DNA from: Porphyra umbilicalis | Taxonomy: Eukaryota; Rhodophyta; Bangiophyceae; Bangiales; Bangiaceae | Assembly: GCA_002049455.2 (NCBI GenBank) | Contig: KV918791.1 | Location: forward strand, 310,001 to 374,000 | Direction of reading: 5' to 3' | Length of the DNA: 64,000 nt | Shown: positions 39,286 to 50,442 of the stretch, one piece after another | How the letters are laid out: each line of letters starts with the position of its first letter | Numbering within the stretch: position 1 is the first letter of the stretch | The notes under the pieces: model-generated | The model's database searches: none | The model's input: only the letters and a program-made list of their open reading frames with translations | Told to the model about the DNA's origin: nothing | Position numbers and translations under genes: made by a program

Positions 39286-41195
39286 CGGGGGGGGCAGCTT
39301 GGGGGGGGGGGGGGGGTAGGGTACGGGGGGTGGGCGCGCCGCACCCTCGCGGCGGCGCATCGATGGAGGCTGCGTGCCGTGCGGCGCCGTGCACGGCCGC
39401 CGCCGCGGCGGCGCGGGGAACCGTGCGTGGCGACGCCGTTTTGCGCAACCCGCGCCCCCCCCCCCGCCCCCCGCTGTTGTTTTTGTCCTCGACGGTACCG
39501 CCGCCGCCGCCGCCGCCGCCGCCGTCGCCGCGCGCAGCAGTGTCGGCGACCGGGGACGGGTGCCGCGCGACCGCCGCGGCGAGCCGACGGCCGCCGCGCC
39601 GCCACGCCGCCCCGCCGCAGACGGGGGAGGGTGGGGGCGGGGGGCGGCGGCGGCGGCGGCGGCGCCGCGCGCCGCGACTCGCGGCGGCGTGCGCACCCGG
39701 ACGGGTGGGGGCAGCGGCGGCGGCACGCAGGGGGGGGTGGCATCCACGGCGCGGAGCGGCGGCGTGGGCGGGCGGCGTCGGCCGCGTGCGGCCGTTGCGG
39801 GCGCCGCTCGGGGTAGGCGTCGACGTGTGGTGTGGTCGGGGTGGGTGGAGGGGGGGGGGGGGTGCTGTGCGTCGCGGAGGAGGGGGGGGGGGGGGGGGGG
39901 CGCTCACCCAGACTTGCACACGGGCGCCCTCCCATGCTGGGAGCAACGGCGCACCGAGGGCGCAGCGGCGCTTTTGTCAATGAACCACCCAACCGCAGCT
40001 CGACAATGCCGCCGCGCGCTGTCAGACCCGCCACCGCGCGTGCGCGCGTACCGGCGCCAGCAAAACGAAGGCGCGTCGGCCGCCACCCCGCTCGGCCGCG
40101 CGCCAACCGCACCTGCGCGGGCACGCCGGCGGCGGCGGCGCTCCCCCGCACCCGCCCATCCCCGGCCGCGGGTCCGCCGGCCGCGCCGCCGCCGCCGCCG
40201 CACCCGCCGGTGCGCCACGAGCCGCGTGGCGCGTCGGCGTCACCACTGGCGGGCGCCCCGTCGCCGCCGTCGCTCCACGCGCTGGGCCGGCCTCGACGGG
40301 GCGCCGTCCGACCGCCGCGCCGCGGCGCACGCGGCCGCTGGCGCGCAGCCGGTGCCGCCGCCGTCGCTGCCGTTTTGCGGCACGCCCGCGGCGGCACGCC
40401 CCGCCGCCACGCGCGCGCCGGTGGCGGTGGGTGCCGCCACCACGCGCGCCGGCGGCGGCGCGTGGCGGGCGGCGTTGCCAACCACCTCCCACGGGACCGC
40501 CGGCGGTTTCGCGTGCGTGGCGGGGCGGCGCGCCACGCACACGCCCATAGTCTGTCTCACCTTTTCAGATACCTGAGAAACGTTTTTTTCGCGCGAATGG
40601 CCATCCCTCGGGTCTGGGCGGGTTGGTCCTACCCGCCGTCGTCCCGCCCCACCTTGGTCACGAAGCGGGACGGTCCCGCCAGCGTCGGTCCCGACGTCGA
40701 CGGGCCCGTGTCAATTGATCTCTCGGGTAAAGTCAACTGAACGGGACGCATCCGCCGGTATCTCGGCGGTTCGAGCAGATTGAGCTCGTTCTGGAGGAGG
40801 GCCCGCTGATTCGCTGACGTGTTGGTACCCGTTTTGGCGAGGCTCGCGAGATCCCCAGAGTGCCTGCCTACTGCGCAGGACCGCCTCCGTGACCAAGGAA
40901 ACGGACCCTGCCCCGCCCCACCGTGCCCCACACGGCCGGGGTGGCGGGAAGGCTGTCGAGAGCACGCCAGAGGGTGGCGCCCCCACCACCCAGGTTGTGG
41001 AGCGGCCACAGCCGCCGCAATCACGGGCCGGCCACCTCTTGAGCGCCAGAGCCGCGACCGTAGCGCTGACCAACTCCGCCCACCGCTGCCCCGCTCGCAC
41101 CCCCACCTGCGGACCACGTCGCTCCCTCTGTGCGTCCCCTCTCCCCGCCCGCGCCACCCAACGCGCCACAGCTGTTGCCGACGGGGCTCTCCACT
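39286..41195. other. Long GC-rich spacer with poly-G runs
   Basis: Poly-G runs at 39300-39315, 39850-39861 and 39883-39900 could form G-quadruplexes. Long frames on both strands consist of Arg, Ala, Pro and Gly only and match nothing. The last 450 bases should contain the promoter of the phycoerythrin gamma gene; no TATA box was seen. Confidence 0.4.
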
Positions 41196-42457
41196 ATGGC
41201 GGCCTTTGCGTCGGCGTGGACGCCAGCCCTCTCCACGACCACCCGGCCGCGCTCGGCGCTCGCCGGCACGGCCGTCGCGCCAGCGCGTGGCGTCGCCGCC
41301 ACGGCGGCAACGACGATGCGGTTTGGCGTCGACATGGACAAGTATGCGAACATGGCGCGGGATACGCTCGGCCTCAACGCCAAGCCGGTTGACTACAGCC
41401 GCCCGTCGGCGTTTTGGAAGAACACCACCGCCACACAAGCGGCCCGCAACGCGCCGACGGTGACGGTGCATCACCGGGTGGCGTCTGCCGGCTCGTTTGA
41501 CGCGTATATGGACGCGTGGCGGGGGCTGATAACGCGCACTATGGCGCCGGCGGCTGTGCCGGCGACCGGTGTAGCTCCGCGGGGGCTGGCGGGCGCCCGC
41601 GCAGACGTGTACATGGCCGAGCGTGTGCGGTCGGCGTACAAGCAGCAGGCCAACCCAATGGGCGTGGTACGTTGGCGCCCCGTTGAGCGGCAGGTCGCGC
41701 CACCCACCCTCCTGTTCTTTGTCGTCCGCAGTCCTGCTCCCCTGGAGGACCTGCGGGCCTGCTCGTGCGAACATGGAAAACTCACCGTCCACTGACCTCG
41801 CTCTGTCCGTTCTTTTTCACACTTGGCACCCTCTCTTCCTGGTTCCTCTCCTTCCCCCTCCCTCCCCCCCCGCCATAGTATCAACCGGCTTGCACGGAAG
41901 GTTCCGCCAAGGGCCACGCTGATGCCTCCCGCATCGCTGCCCTCTCCTCCCGCTTCCGCGCCGGCCACCGGTCGACGGCTGCCAAGCTTGGGGACTACTT
42001 TGAGACGCGCCGCCGCGCGACGACCGTCGCCGCGGGGTGCACCTATGAAGAATCCCTCATTGGCCGCTTCCCCGCCGCCGCGGCGGCGACCGTCCTCGGC
42101 GCCGCGGAAGTCGGCCGCACGTGCATCCGGTACGGGGTGCCGCGGTCGGCCGCCGAATCGTTTATGGTGCGCGCCGTCGACGCGCAGATGAAGGCGCGGG
42201 CGGTGGTGGGCGGCGTCTACGCGCCGTCGTGCTCGGATGGGGGCGCCGCGGGGGAAGCCGAGACGGCCCGCGTGACGGCGCTGGCGGCGGCCTTCCGCGC
42301 GCGCGCGGCGCCGGCGGGCGTGGACGCGGCGGCACGGTTTGATTCCGCGGCGTACGCGCGGAACCACTTTGGGCACGGGTGTGACTATGAGGAGGCGCTG
42401 TTCAACAAGTGGGGGGCGGTTGCAGCGGCAATGCGGCCGTCCACGGCGCGCTATTGA
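41196..42457 (+). CDS. Phycoerythrin gamma (linker) subunit, plastid precursor
   Basis: Two exons, 41196-41666 and 41879-42457, join in phase 0 across a GTACGT...CCATAG intron of 212 bases and give 349 residues. MAAFASAWTPALSTTT... is a red-algal plastid transit peptide (Phe at position 4, rich in Ala, Thr, Arg). The mature part matches red-algal R-phycoerythrin gamma chains such as that of Aglaothamnion: KPVDYSRPS, NPMGV, ACTEGSAKG, GCTYEESL, RTCIRY, APSCSDGGAAGEAE and HGCDYEEALFNKW. The five Cys, all in exon 2, align with conserved Cys of the family, several of which carry phycourobilin or phycoerythrobilin. The N-terminal half has no Cys, so at least one usual attachment site seems missing. 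The protein links phycoerythrin hexamers in phycobilisome rods. It is the strongest evidence that the host is a red alga. Confidence 0.92.
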
Positions 42458-43797
42458 GCGGCCGACACGGGAGGCAGCGGAGGTGAGGGAGTCGATGCTT
42501 GGGTGGCCGCGCTTACGGCGGGGGGGCCCAGCGACCGTTACTGGCGAGACAAACCCATGCAAGGGGATTCCTACCCCAAGTTCGCGGAATGTTGATTTGC
42601 GGCAACGGCCTGTTGAGCCAGATTCCTCTCAGTTCTCGCTACATAATGTGGCATGATTTAGAAACGACATTGCATGTTTTCATAGTTTCCAGCTTTTCTA
42701 TGTGTGACAAGATGAGAGCTGACAAAAGAATTTGATCGTTGCCTTTTCAGAAACCGAAATCACTAAATATTGAGTGGTGACGACAGCATGGACAAACTGG
42801 ACCATCGTCACCATTCCGTGGTTTCGGCACCAGAGACGGTCTAAAGTGGCCCAAAGGGTCTTTCCAACGTCTTTGGCGGGAGAGCATCACGCCGCCAGCG
42901 GGGGCCTCCTCTTGCAGCTCGAGCACGGGCGCCGCCGCACCAGTAACCACCGCCGCTGACGGGGATGACTAGCGCAAAAAAAAATACAAAAAACCACGGC
43001 GGGCCCCACTGCCGGCCGGAGGACGCCCCCCGACTGGATCACTGCCGCTAATTTCGTTCTCTCTACAGCTCCAGAGTTCCCAACAGCCCCCCTCCCGCAG
43101 CAACCCACTTCCCCAACACCTGCATCGTCGTCGGGCCCCGATGAACAACGCCTCCCGCCCCAGCCGCAACGAGCACCAATGGTGCCACCCCCTTCGGCGC
43201 CTCGCTGTGGAGCGAGGCTTGTCGCGCCGCCACGATTGCGGCCCACCCGCCGGAAACCGCAGGCTGCCGCGCCCTAGCGACGTCCAGAACTATCCCGTCG
43301 TGGCAGAGACCCAGAGATGCGTTGGTCACTATTTCGAATGCCAGATGTCTGGAGACTAACTTTCTTATTTTCCGTGCTGTAAAGAATTTTGAGTGTGTCA
43401 ACGAAGCTTTGGTTCATGCCATTGGGGACCAACTCGAGTTTTCGTACTTCTTTTCTCTTTTTGTGCGCTTGACCTGGCCGGCCAGGTACGGCCGGCCGTC
43501 CCCGTCGACAGGCTTGTTCTGACCCGTCGCAGTTTTAACTATTCGCAGGAATGCGGTATTTTCGAGAACGCGTATTCAGTGGACAGTGTTTTCGAGAACC
43601 CAGGATGGCTCGCAGCTTGGCGGGTGCACCGCGACGTGTGCGCCCTCTCCAGGCCCAATCGCCTCGATTCGGAACGGCATCGCTCTCGTGCGCACGGCCG
43701 CCGCCCCGTTCCCCCCCCCCGCGGTGCCCATCGCGTGCGCTGGCGTGCCCCCTCCGCGGCGCGGACCCCCCGCCCCCCCCGCCCTCTCCCCGTCTCC
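42458..43797. other. Intergenic region, partly AT-rich
   Basis: No gene recognised. 42590-42780 and 43330-43460 are AT-richer than the surroundings and could be the 3' end of the gamma-subunit gene and the promoter of the next ORF. Confidence 0.4.
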
Positions 43798-44184
43798 ATG
43801 GGCTGTGTTGTGCGCACCGCTTCCACCTACCTCGACGTCTTGGCCGCGGCGGCCGAGCTACCCCCCCCCCCCCCGCCGGTCGCGCCGGCCGCGCTCGTCC
43901 ACACGGGCCTGTCGCCGCCACTGGCCCCCCCGGCAGCGTTGACGTTGGCCGCCGCTGACGGCGGGGTGGTACGGCTGCCCCTGTCGGATGTGAACGTTGC
44001 TCGCCTAGCCGCCGCCGCTGGGGGAATGCCCCCGTCGCGGTGCTCGCCACGCACCACCCTCCCCCCCGAGGCGGTGATGCTCGGCCACACCTTGCGGGCG
44101 GCGGTCGTCGCTGCAGGCGCCAATCGGGCAGACGACCACCTGCGCCTGGACGCGGCGCACGAGGTGTCACCCGTGCTCGGCTAG
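43798..44184 (+). CDS. Uncharacterised Ala-rich ORF, perhaps the first part of a longer gene
   Basis: ATG 43798 (MGCVVRTASTYLDVLAAAAE) follows a pyrimidine-rich leader and gives 128 residues. The composition looks coding (LSDVNVARLAAAAGG, AVMLGHTLRAAVVAAGAN). No family is recognised. Other frames downstream, to a TGA at 44881-44883, contain phrases such as GVLLVDLPTAVRSAGG, so the gene may continue to about 44883 with frame changes or introns. Low confidence. Confidence 0.3.
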   Translation: MGCVVRTASTYLDVLAAAAELPPPPPPVAPAALVHTGLSPPLAPPAALTLAAADGGVVRLPLSDVNVARLAAAAGGMPPSRCSPRTTLPPEAVMLGHTLRAAVVAAGANRADDHLRLDAAHEVSPVLG

Positions 44185-44923
44185 GCACAACTCCACGAGG
44201 CGGGGCCCCTGGCGGCGGCGGCCCCGGCGGCACCAGTCCCCATTGCCGACGCGGGGGCGTCTGCCGGTTGGGACGCACGCGGCGGCGCTCCGTCACCGCC
44301 GCCGCGGTGGTCCCCTGCGGCCGACGCGGCCGCCGTCGGACCGGACCACCCGGTGGGACGATCGGGGTGCTGCTGGTCGACCTGCCGACGGCGGTGCGGT
44401 CCGCGGGGGGGGCGGCTCCACGCTGCGCCGGGGGGAGGAGTCGGCCGTCGTCGACGCGGGCGCCGCGCTCCACGCGCCGCCGCCGCCGTCGCCGCCGCCG
44501 CTTCCGCCGCAGTCGGCAGGCGGGGCCGTCGCGGCGGGCGCCTCTGCCCCTGCCGTTTCGTCCGAGGCGTCGTCGGCGGGCCCGCCCGACGAGGCGTCAC
44601 CGCCGCGGCGGCCGCCGCCACCACGACGCCGCGCCAGCGGCAGCGGGGGGGGGGGATGTGGCGCCCGTCGGGCGGCGCGGCAGCGGGCAGCGGGGGTCCG
44701 CGCACCCCCGCGGCGCCGTCGACCGTGGCGTCTGCATCGCCGACGGGCGGGGTGCGCGTGACCGCCGCGGCCGTCGACGGCGGCGCGTGCGACACGGGCA
44801 TGGACGTGCATGACCGTGACACGCCCGGTCGCGCCCGGCTGCTGTGCGAGACACGGCGCCCCGGCAACACACCCCGGCGGTGAGGCGACTCCACGCGAGC
44901 GGCAAGCGCTCGTTCCTCTTTTG

Positions 44924-46775
44924 TTAAGATTTTAGCGGCAATAGGGCGACCACCGCACCTACCCTCTCCACCCCCCCCCCGCCCATCCAACAACCATACT
45001 CACGGGAGCTTGACTGGCGAGCAGTGCCCCATGGCCACCGCCGCCACCGTCTTGTACACATTACCCCCCCTACCACGACGACCGCGCCCGCCACCGCTGC
45101 CGTCGGTGAGCACGCAAACGCCGCGCAGCTCGCCCCCGCCCGCCGCAGGCGGCAGGAGCGCGGCTTGGCGGCCAACACGTCGACGCACGCCCACTCGGCG
45201 GGGGCGCCGCAGTCGACCGCCGCTGTGCAGCGGCGGTAGGCCGTACGGGCACACACGTCTCCCACCCGCGTCGGCGACGGCAACGGCGTGGACGACGGCG
45301 CGGCCGGGCAGCCGACGCCCGCAACGCGGCAGCAAAAGGCCGCCTTGGCGGCGGAAAACACCTCGCGCGTGCGGCAGTTGAAGGCGGGCGCCGCGCTCGG
45401 CGTTGGCGATGGCGCCGCCGGACAGCCGACGCCCGCAACGCGGCAGCAAAAGGCCGCCTTGGCGGCGGAAAACACCTCGCGCGTGCGACAGTTGAAGGCG
45501 GGCGCGGCGCTCGGCGTTGGCGACGGCGCCGCCGGGCAGCCGACGCCCGCAACGCGGCAGCAAAAGGCCGCCTTGGCGGCGGAAAACACCTCGCGCGTGC
45601 GGCAGTTGAAGGCGGGCGCCGCGCTCGGCGTTGGCGACGGCGCCGCCGGGCAGCCGACGCCCGCAACGCGGCAGCAAAAGGCCGCCTTGGCCGGGGAAAA
45701 CACCTCGCGCGTGCGACAGTTGAAGCCGCACGTGCCAAACTGGGAGGTAACCCCCGACGTGGGCGGCGGCGGCGTGACGATGCCACCGCCAACGGGGGTG
45801 CCGCCGTCGGCCCCACCGTCTGCGTCCCCGTCCGGCTCCCCGTCGGCCGTGGAGGCGCCGGTAAAGACCAACTGCCGCGCCGACGGCTCGGCCAGCGCCG
45901 GCGCCCCCCGCCCCAGCGTCACCGGGCCCGTCGACCCCCCCCCCCCACCACACACACGAGCGGCGGCACGCAGGGCGGGGGCGGTTCGATGCCGCAATCC
46001 CCCCCCACACAGCAGCCGGCGCCCTCTCCCCCCCCGGGCGCGTGCCATCCGCCTCCCCTCGCCCAAACGCGGCGCACGTGGCGGTGCGGCCGCCAAAGGT
46101 GCACACCGCGTCGCCGCCCGCGGCGGCACACGCGGCCGCCCCACAGGGGCCAATGGGCACCGCGTCGGCGGCGGCGACGCAAGTGCCCGCGTCGGGCACG
46201 TCGGCGGCGAGGAAGCCGAGGTCATTGAGGAGGCAGACGAGACCGTCGGCGCAGGGGGTGACGGAGAGGAGCACCGCCGACGCGCACGGCTCGCCGACCG
46301 CCGCCGGGGGCACCGTCTCGACGGGCGGCGCGGTGCCGCCGCTGCCGCCGCCGCCCATACCGTCCTCGTCCATGTCACCGTCGCCACCCTCATCCCCCTC
46401 GCCAGGCACGGCCCCACCGCCGTCACTGCCATTGTCCAACGAACACACGGCGCCGGCAATGGGCCCCGACGCCGCAAACGACGAGCGGCACGTGGCCGCC
46501 GCCAACGCACAGTCGTTGCAGTAGGCGGTGCCGTCTGACGCGCACGCGGGGTCCCCGACGCGGCACTCAAGCGTGCAAAAGACGTCGCACGAGGCGGGGA
46601 GCGCCGCCCACGCGGCGCACGTGGTTAGCGACGACGCTGCAGCGGCGGCCGCTGGGAGGGTGCACGCCGCCCCACCGCCGGCCGACGCACACTCAAAGAG
46701 CTCACAGGGGAAGGCCGTGGCGGCGGCGGCGGCGGTGGCCGCGGCAATCATGGTCGCGGCGGCGGCAACCGCCAT
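44924..46775 (-). CDS. Secreted Kazal-like protein with four Cys-rich repeats
   Basis: ATG 46775 begins a signal peptide (MAVAAAATMIAAATAAAAA). A Cys-rich region follows with CASDGTAYCNDCALAAATC, the heart of a Kazal-type protease inhibitor fold, then an acidic Gly/Asp-rich linker and a second Cys cluster. At the poly-C run near 45937-45950 the frame changes. The next frame carries four tandem modules of 40 residues, each FNCRTREVFSxAKAAFCCRVAGVGCP, followed by a final Cys-rich part (VCARTAYRRCTAAVDCGAP). The modules are encoded by nearly identical 120-bp DNA repeats at about 45290-45730. Similar Cys-Cys modules occur in secreted proteins of several algal groups. A cell-wall or extracellular role with protease inhibition is inferred. 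The C-terminus depends on the chosen frame. Confidence 0.6.
45290..45730. repeat. Four 120-bp direct repeats coding for Cys modules
   Basis: The phrase CAGCAAAAGGCCGCCTTGGC recurs at 120-base steps (near 45328, 45448, 45568 and 45688). The copies differ by only a few bases, pointing to recent expansion or homogenisation. Confidence 0.9.
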
Positions 46776-48188
46776 GGCGACCGCGGTGGGGGCCGGGGGG
46801 GGGGGGGGGGTGAGAGGATGGGGCGCGGGGAGGGGGGGGGGGGGGCAGAGAGCGGCTGCCAAGCAACCCGACTTGGGGTGCCGACGCGGCACGAGGGGCG
46901 GCCGTCGGTGCGCCGGCCGACGGGTCGTTGAAGAAGCACGTGGCGGCAACGGGGCGGAGTCGCCACGAAGGCGGCGGCCATGCGTGGCCGATCCCGCCGC
47001 TGAGCGCCCACGCCGGTCGGCCGCGCGGCGCGTGGGCCCCCGTCCCGCCGGCGCGGCCGCGGCGGCGGTCGGTGTGGCTCCAGGCGTTTGGCGGGTCTGG
47101 CACACAAGAAACCCGCCCGCACGTGTGGCCCGTGCCAGGGACTGCCCGCTGGGTCGACGGGCGGCGACGCTGCCGCTGCTGTACGACTGCCGGACGACGC
47201 CCGTGCGTCACGTGGTCGGCCAACCGGCTGGCGCGGCGTGCCGCCGGCTGTCGACGGGGCCACAGATCTGGCCGACGGCAGCCGCGCGCGCTGCAATTGT
47301 CCCGTGCCACGGGTCGCAGGGCGCCCGCCACCGATGCGTCAACAGCGCATCCGGTGGGGGAGCGTCACGGTACGTGCAAGGATCTTGGCTGGCGTATCAA
47401 CCTGCGGCGCCTCACTCGGTGGCCGTGGAAGCCGGGGCAGCGTCCCGCGGACGTACAAACGACATCCGACGAAGACCATTTCTTGTCCACGATTTGTGGA
47501 AAGACGTAGCCGAGAATACTTACTGTAGAATATTTACAGTGCATGTCAAATATGAAAGGACTTTTTCAGACCATTCGAATTCGAAGGGTCGCTGGTGTGT
47601 GCTTCGGGCCCGAAGCCGACCCGCGGGTTGGTGTGCGCCGCGCACGGTCCATCGACACTGCGCAGTATTAATATCAGGTACACGATGTGCGCTACCCAAG
47701 TCCATGCGCCGACCGCCAGTGTGATCGCCTCGGTAGCCCCGCTAGAGGGGCGAGGAAGAGGGGAGCTCCCCGCTTCCTCGGCTGCTGGCGGTGCAGCTGT
47801 CGCTCGCGGTGGAAGGCTGCGGTTCCTCGGGGCGGTCCCGCCCGTCACGCCCGCCCGTCGGCCATGGCGCAGCCACACGGTCGAGCGGTCAAGGTACCGG
47901 TGCGGCGGGGGTAGGGGCTGCGCGTGCGTGGGGGGGGGTATCGGTGGCCGACCATCCCGTCCCTTGTGCACGGCTCGTTCGTGAAGGTGGATGCGCAGGA
48001 GTTGGCCGCCCCGCGAGCTTTCGGAAGCGTGCTGCGACGGGGAGGGGGGGGTGGGGGGGGGGGGGGGAAGCGCTGGCGACGTGGCCCTGTCGCGCGGCTG
48101 CCCGTCCGCGTGGCTCCCCGCCGCAACGGTGCGCCCGCCGTGCCACACGGCCGCGCCGACCGACGCGCCGAGCGGGGCCGGCGGGGCC
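46776..48188. promoter_or_regulatory. Divergent intergenic region (Kazal-like / glycosyltransferase-like genes)
   Basis: 1.4 kb with poly-G runs at 46797-46810, 46831-46843 and 48053-48067 and an AT-richer island at 47480-47590. Frames here are compositional. No RNA or repeat was seen. Confidence 0.4.
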
Positions 48189-49202
48189 ATGGCGGACATG
48201 CGCCCCGCGCTGGGCGTCCGCGGGCGCCCCGGCGGCGCGGCCAAGCGCCCCCCCGCCCGCCGCCGCGGCGGCCGCGTGCAGCTCCTCGTTCGAAGTGTGC
48301 CGCTGCTGGCGGCGGCGGCCTTGGCGGCGGGCATGCTCGGGTGGCTGCCAGGTGGGCCCCCGCGGTCGCGACCGCACGACCGCTCCGCGCCCGCGCGGCG
48401 GTCCGCGGCGGGTGCGGCGGCGGCGAGCCGCTTTTCGACGCCGTGGCTCTACCCCGCCGTCGCCGGCGACGGTGCCGGCGCGGGTGCGTCAGACGGCGGC
48501 GGCCGCGCGCGCTCCCTGTCCCTCAACGCCACCCACCACCGGCTGCTGCTGTCGTCCGCGTCGACCGCGTCGTCCGACGACCTGCCCGGCCGCTTCCTGA
48601 CGACCAACGCAGAGTGGGTCCTCGCCACCAACCTCCTCGGCGTCACCTACACCCACCGCTCGGCGGCCACGTACGGGCCGCTGACGCCCCGCGGGCGGCG
48701 GCGGGCGGTGGAGGAGGCGCTCGGCTGGGGCGACGGGGAGGTGCCCCGGCAGGCCGTGTGGGCGACCGCCTGCGCCCGCAAAACCGTCAGCCGCCCGCGC
48801 CGCGGCACCGCCGCCACCCGCTGCGGCGGCGACGCGACCGTGTGCACGTCGTTGGTGCGCGGCGGCCCCTACGCGCACCTCGTGCCCGTCGACGTGCGCG
48901 CCGCCACGTGCGCGTTTCGGGCGCCGTCGGCGGGCGCCCGCGGCGGCTGTGTCGCGGCGCTGCGCGCGCTCGCCGCCGCCCACCCACACCCGTGGACGGT
49001 GTTTCAGCTAACCGCCGCCGACTGTGCGACGGCGCTGCAGCGGCGGACCTTTGACGGCTCCCTCCGCCACTTTCACGCCGCCTACTGGGCGCGGCGGGCG
49101 GGGTGGGCGGCGTCGCCGCGGACCGCCGCGGCGCGCCGCCAGGCGCTGCGGCCGGGCTTTGACGACGCGCCGGGGCGCATCCACGTGGCCGTGCACCTGG
49201 TG

Positions 49203-49235
<33 letters not shown>

Positions 49236-49965
49236 GCCCCGTCACCCCCGTCCCAGACGCGCACGTGGCGGCCACCGTGCGGCGGCTGGTGGCGCTCCTC
49301 CGCTGCGCGCATCTGCCTCCACCCGGTGTGGCGTCGTGCGCGTCAACGCCCGCCGCGACGGCGGCGTTGGGGCGGGGGCACCTCGGCGTCCGCGTGCACG
49401 TGTTTGCCGACGGGCCCGTCGACGCGGGGGCGTTGGCCGACGGGTGGCTGCCCGCCGTCGCCACCGCCACCGGCCGCCGGTCGCCCGTGTATGTGGATGA
49501 GCGGGGCACGCGCCACGGGCGGGGCTACTGGGAGGGGCTCCTCCTCGGCGCGGACGCGGACCGGGCGGGGGGGGGCGCCGCCGACGGGCGGCGCGCCGGC
49601 GGGCCCGCCCCCCTCGACGTGCGGCTGCATATTAGCACCGCGCCGCTGCGGGCGTTGCACTCGCTGGCCGCCGCGGACATTGTCGTGTGCTCCGCCGCGG
49701 CGGTGTGTGCCAACACCGTGCGCACCGTGCGGCGGGGGGTGTTTGTCGGGCCCGCGCTGGGGGTGCCGCGGGAGGGGGAGGTGCCGCTGGACGCGGTGGG
49801 GGGGGGGGCTATGACCACCCACCACTGGCGGGCGGCGGTGCGGACGCGGCCGCGGCCGGTCCGTCGTGGGCGGTGGGGGGCGGCGGGGACGACGCCTACT
49901 TTTCCGCGGCCCGCTTTTTAGACGCGTGGCGGGCGTACCAGGCGGGCACGGGCGTGCACTTTTGA
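48189..49965 (+). CDS. Type II membrane glycosyltransferase-like protein
   Basis: ATG 48189 (MADMRPALG) starts a basic cytosolic tail followed by one membrane segment (SVPLLAAAALAAGMLGWL) near residue 40, the layout of a Golgi type II enzyme. The luminal part has LTTNAEWVLATNLLGVTYTH, LGWGDGEVP and IHVAVHLVRGG. The last resembles the HxRRGD strand of fucosyltransferase-like GT-B enzymes, but the Asp is replaced by Gly at the edge of a poly-G run (49205-49232). After a frame change come VHVFADGPVDAGALADGW and LHSLAAADIVVCSAAAV, typical of the nucleotide-sugar half. A second poly-G run (49798-49808) shifts to the frame that ends DDAYFSAARFLDAWRAYQ with a stop at 49965. The total is about 590 residues. 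Sugar specificity cannot be told. Confidence 0.5.
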
Positions 49966-50442
49966 CGCGCCTGCGGGGGCGTACCGTCGTGCTTGCGCAA
50001 CGCCTGGGGGGTGCGTACGGGTGCGTGGGTGGGATATGTCACAGGGTTGAATCTGGGGGGGCGCCCGCGCCCAAACTGGTACATCTCCTTTTGCAGCCCC
50101 GGTCGCGCGACCAGGCGAGAGCCACGGCGCGCCTCTCAGAGCTGGTCTGACCGACAAGTCTCGTCTCTACTGGATGTCACCGCAGAGCAGTATACGTTCC
50201 CGATGAACCAGAGGGGACCGAGCTGGTTGCTTGACGGAGCCACGACGCCAATATCAAGCCGACCGAGAACCAGGATGCCTACGGGGGCGCCCTCCGACTT
50301 GTTCAAAATGTAGATGCCTCGCCTCTCGGCGTCGGTGTCCCCTTGGGTCACCAGGATGCGGCCAGACCAGGTACGGAAAGAAAGACGAACAATGCTTTTT
50401 AAAAAGAGTAAGAACACCAAGAAATAAAAAAAGGAGAGGTCG
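49966..50442. other. Convergent spacer
   Basis: Holds two 3' ends. An A/T-rich stretch at 50380-50435 may include the polyadenylation region of the CRAL-TRIO gene. Nothing else was seen. Confidence 0.45.

Noticed and set aside
39260-40740. Several ORFs of 230-470 residues
   Set aside because: Pure low-complexity Arg/Ala/Gly/Pro composition, overlapping on both strands, with no conserved phrase.
41667-41795. Read-through of the phycoerythrin gamma ORF to 41795
   Set aside because: The sequence after GTACGT has no family similarity, whereas splicing to 41879 restores the conserved ACTEG block in frame.
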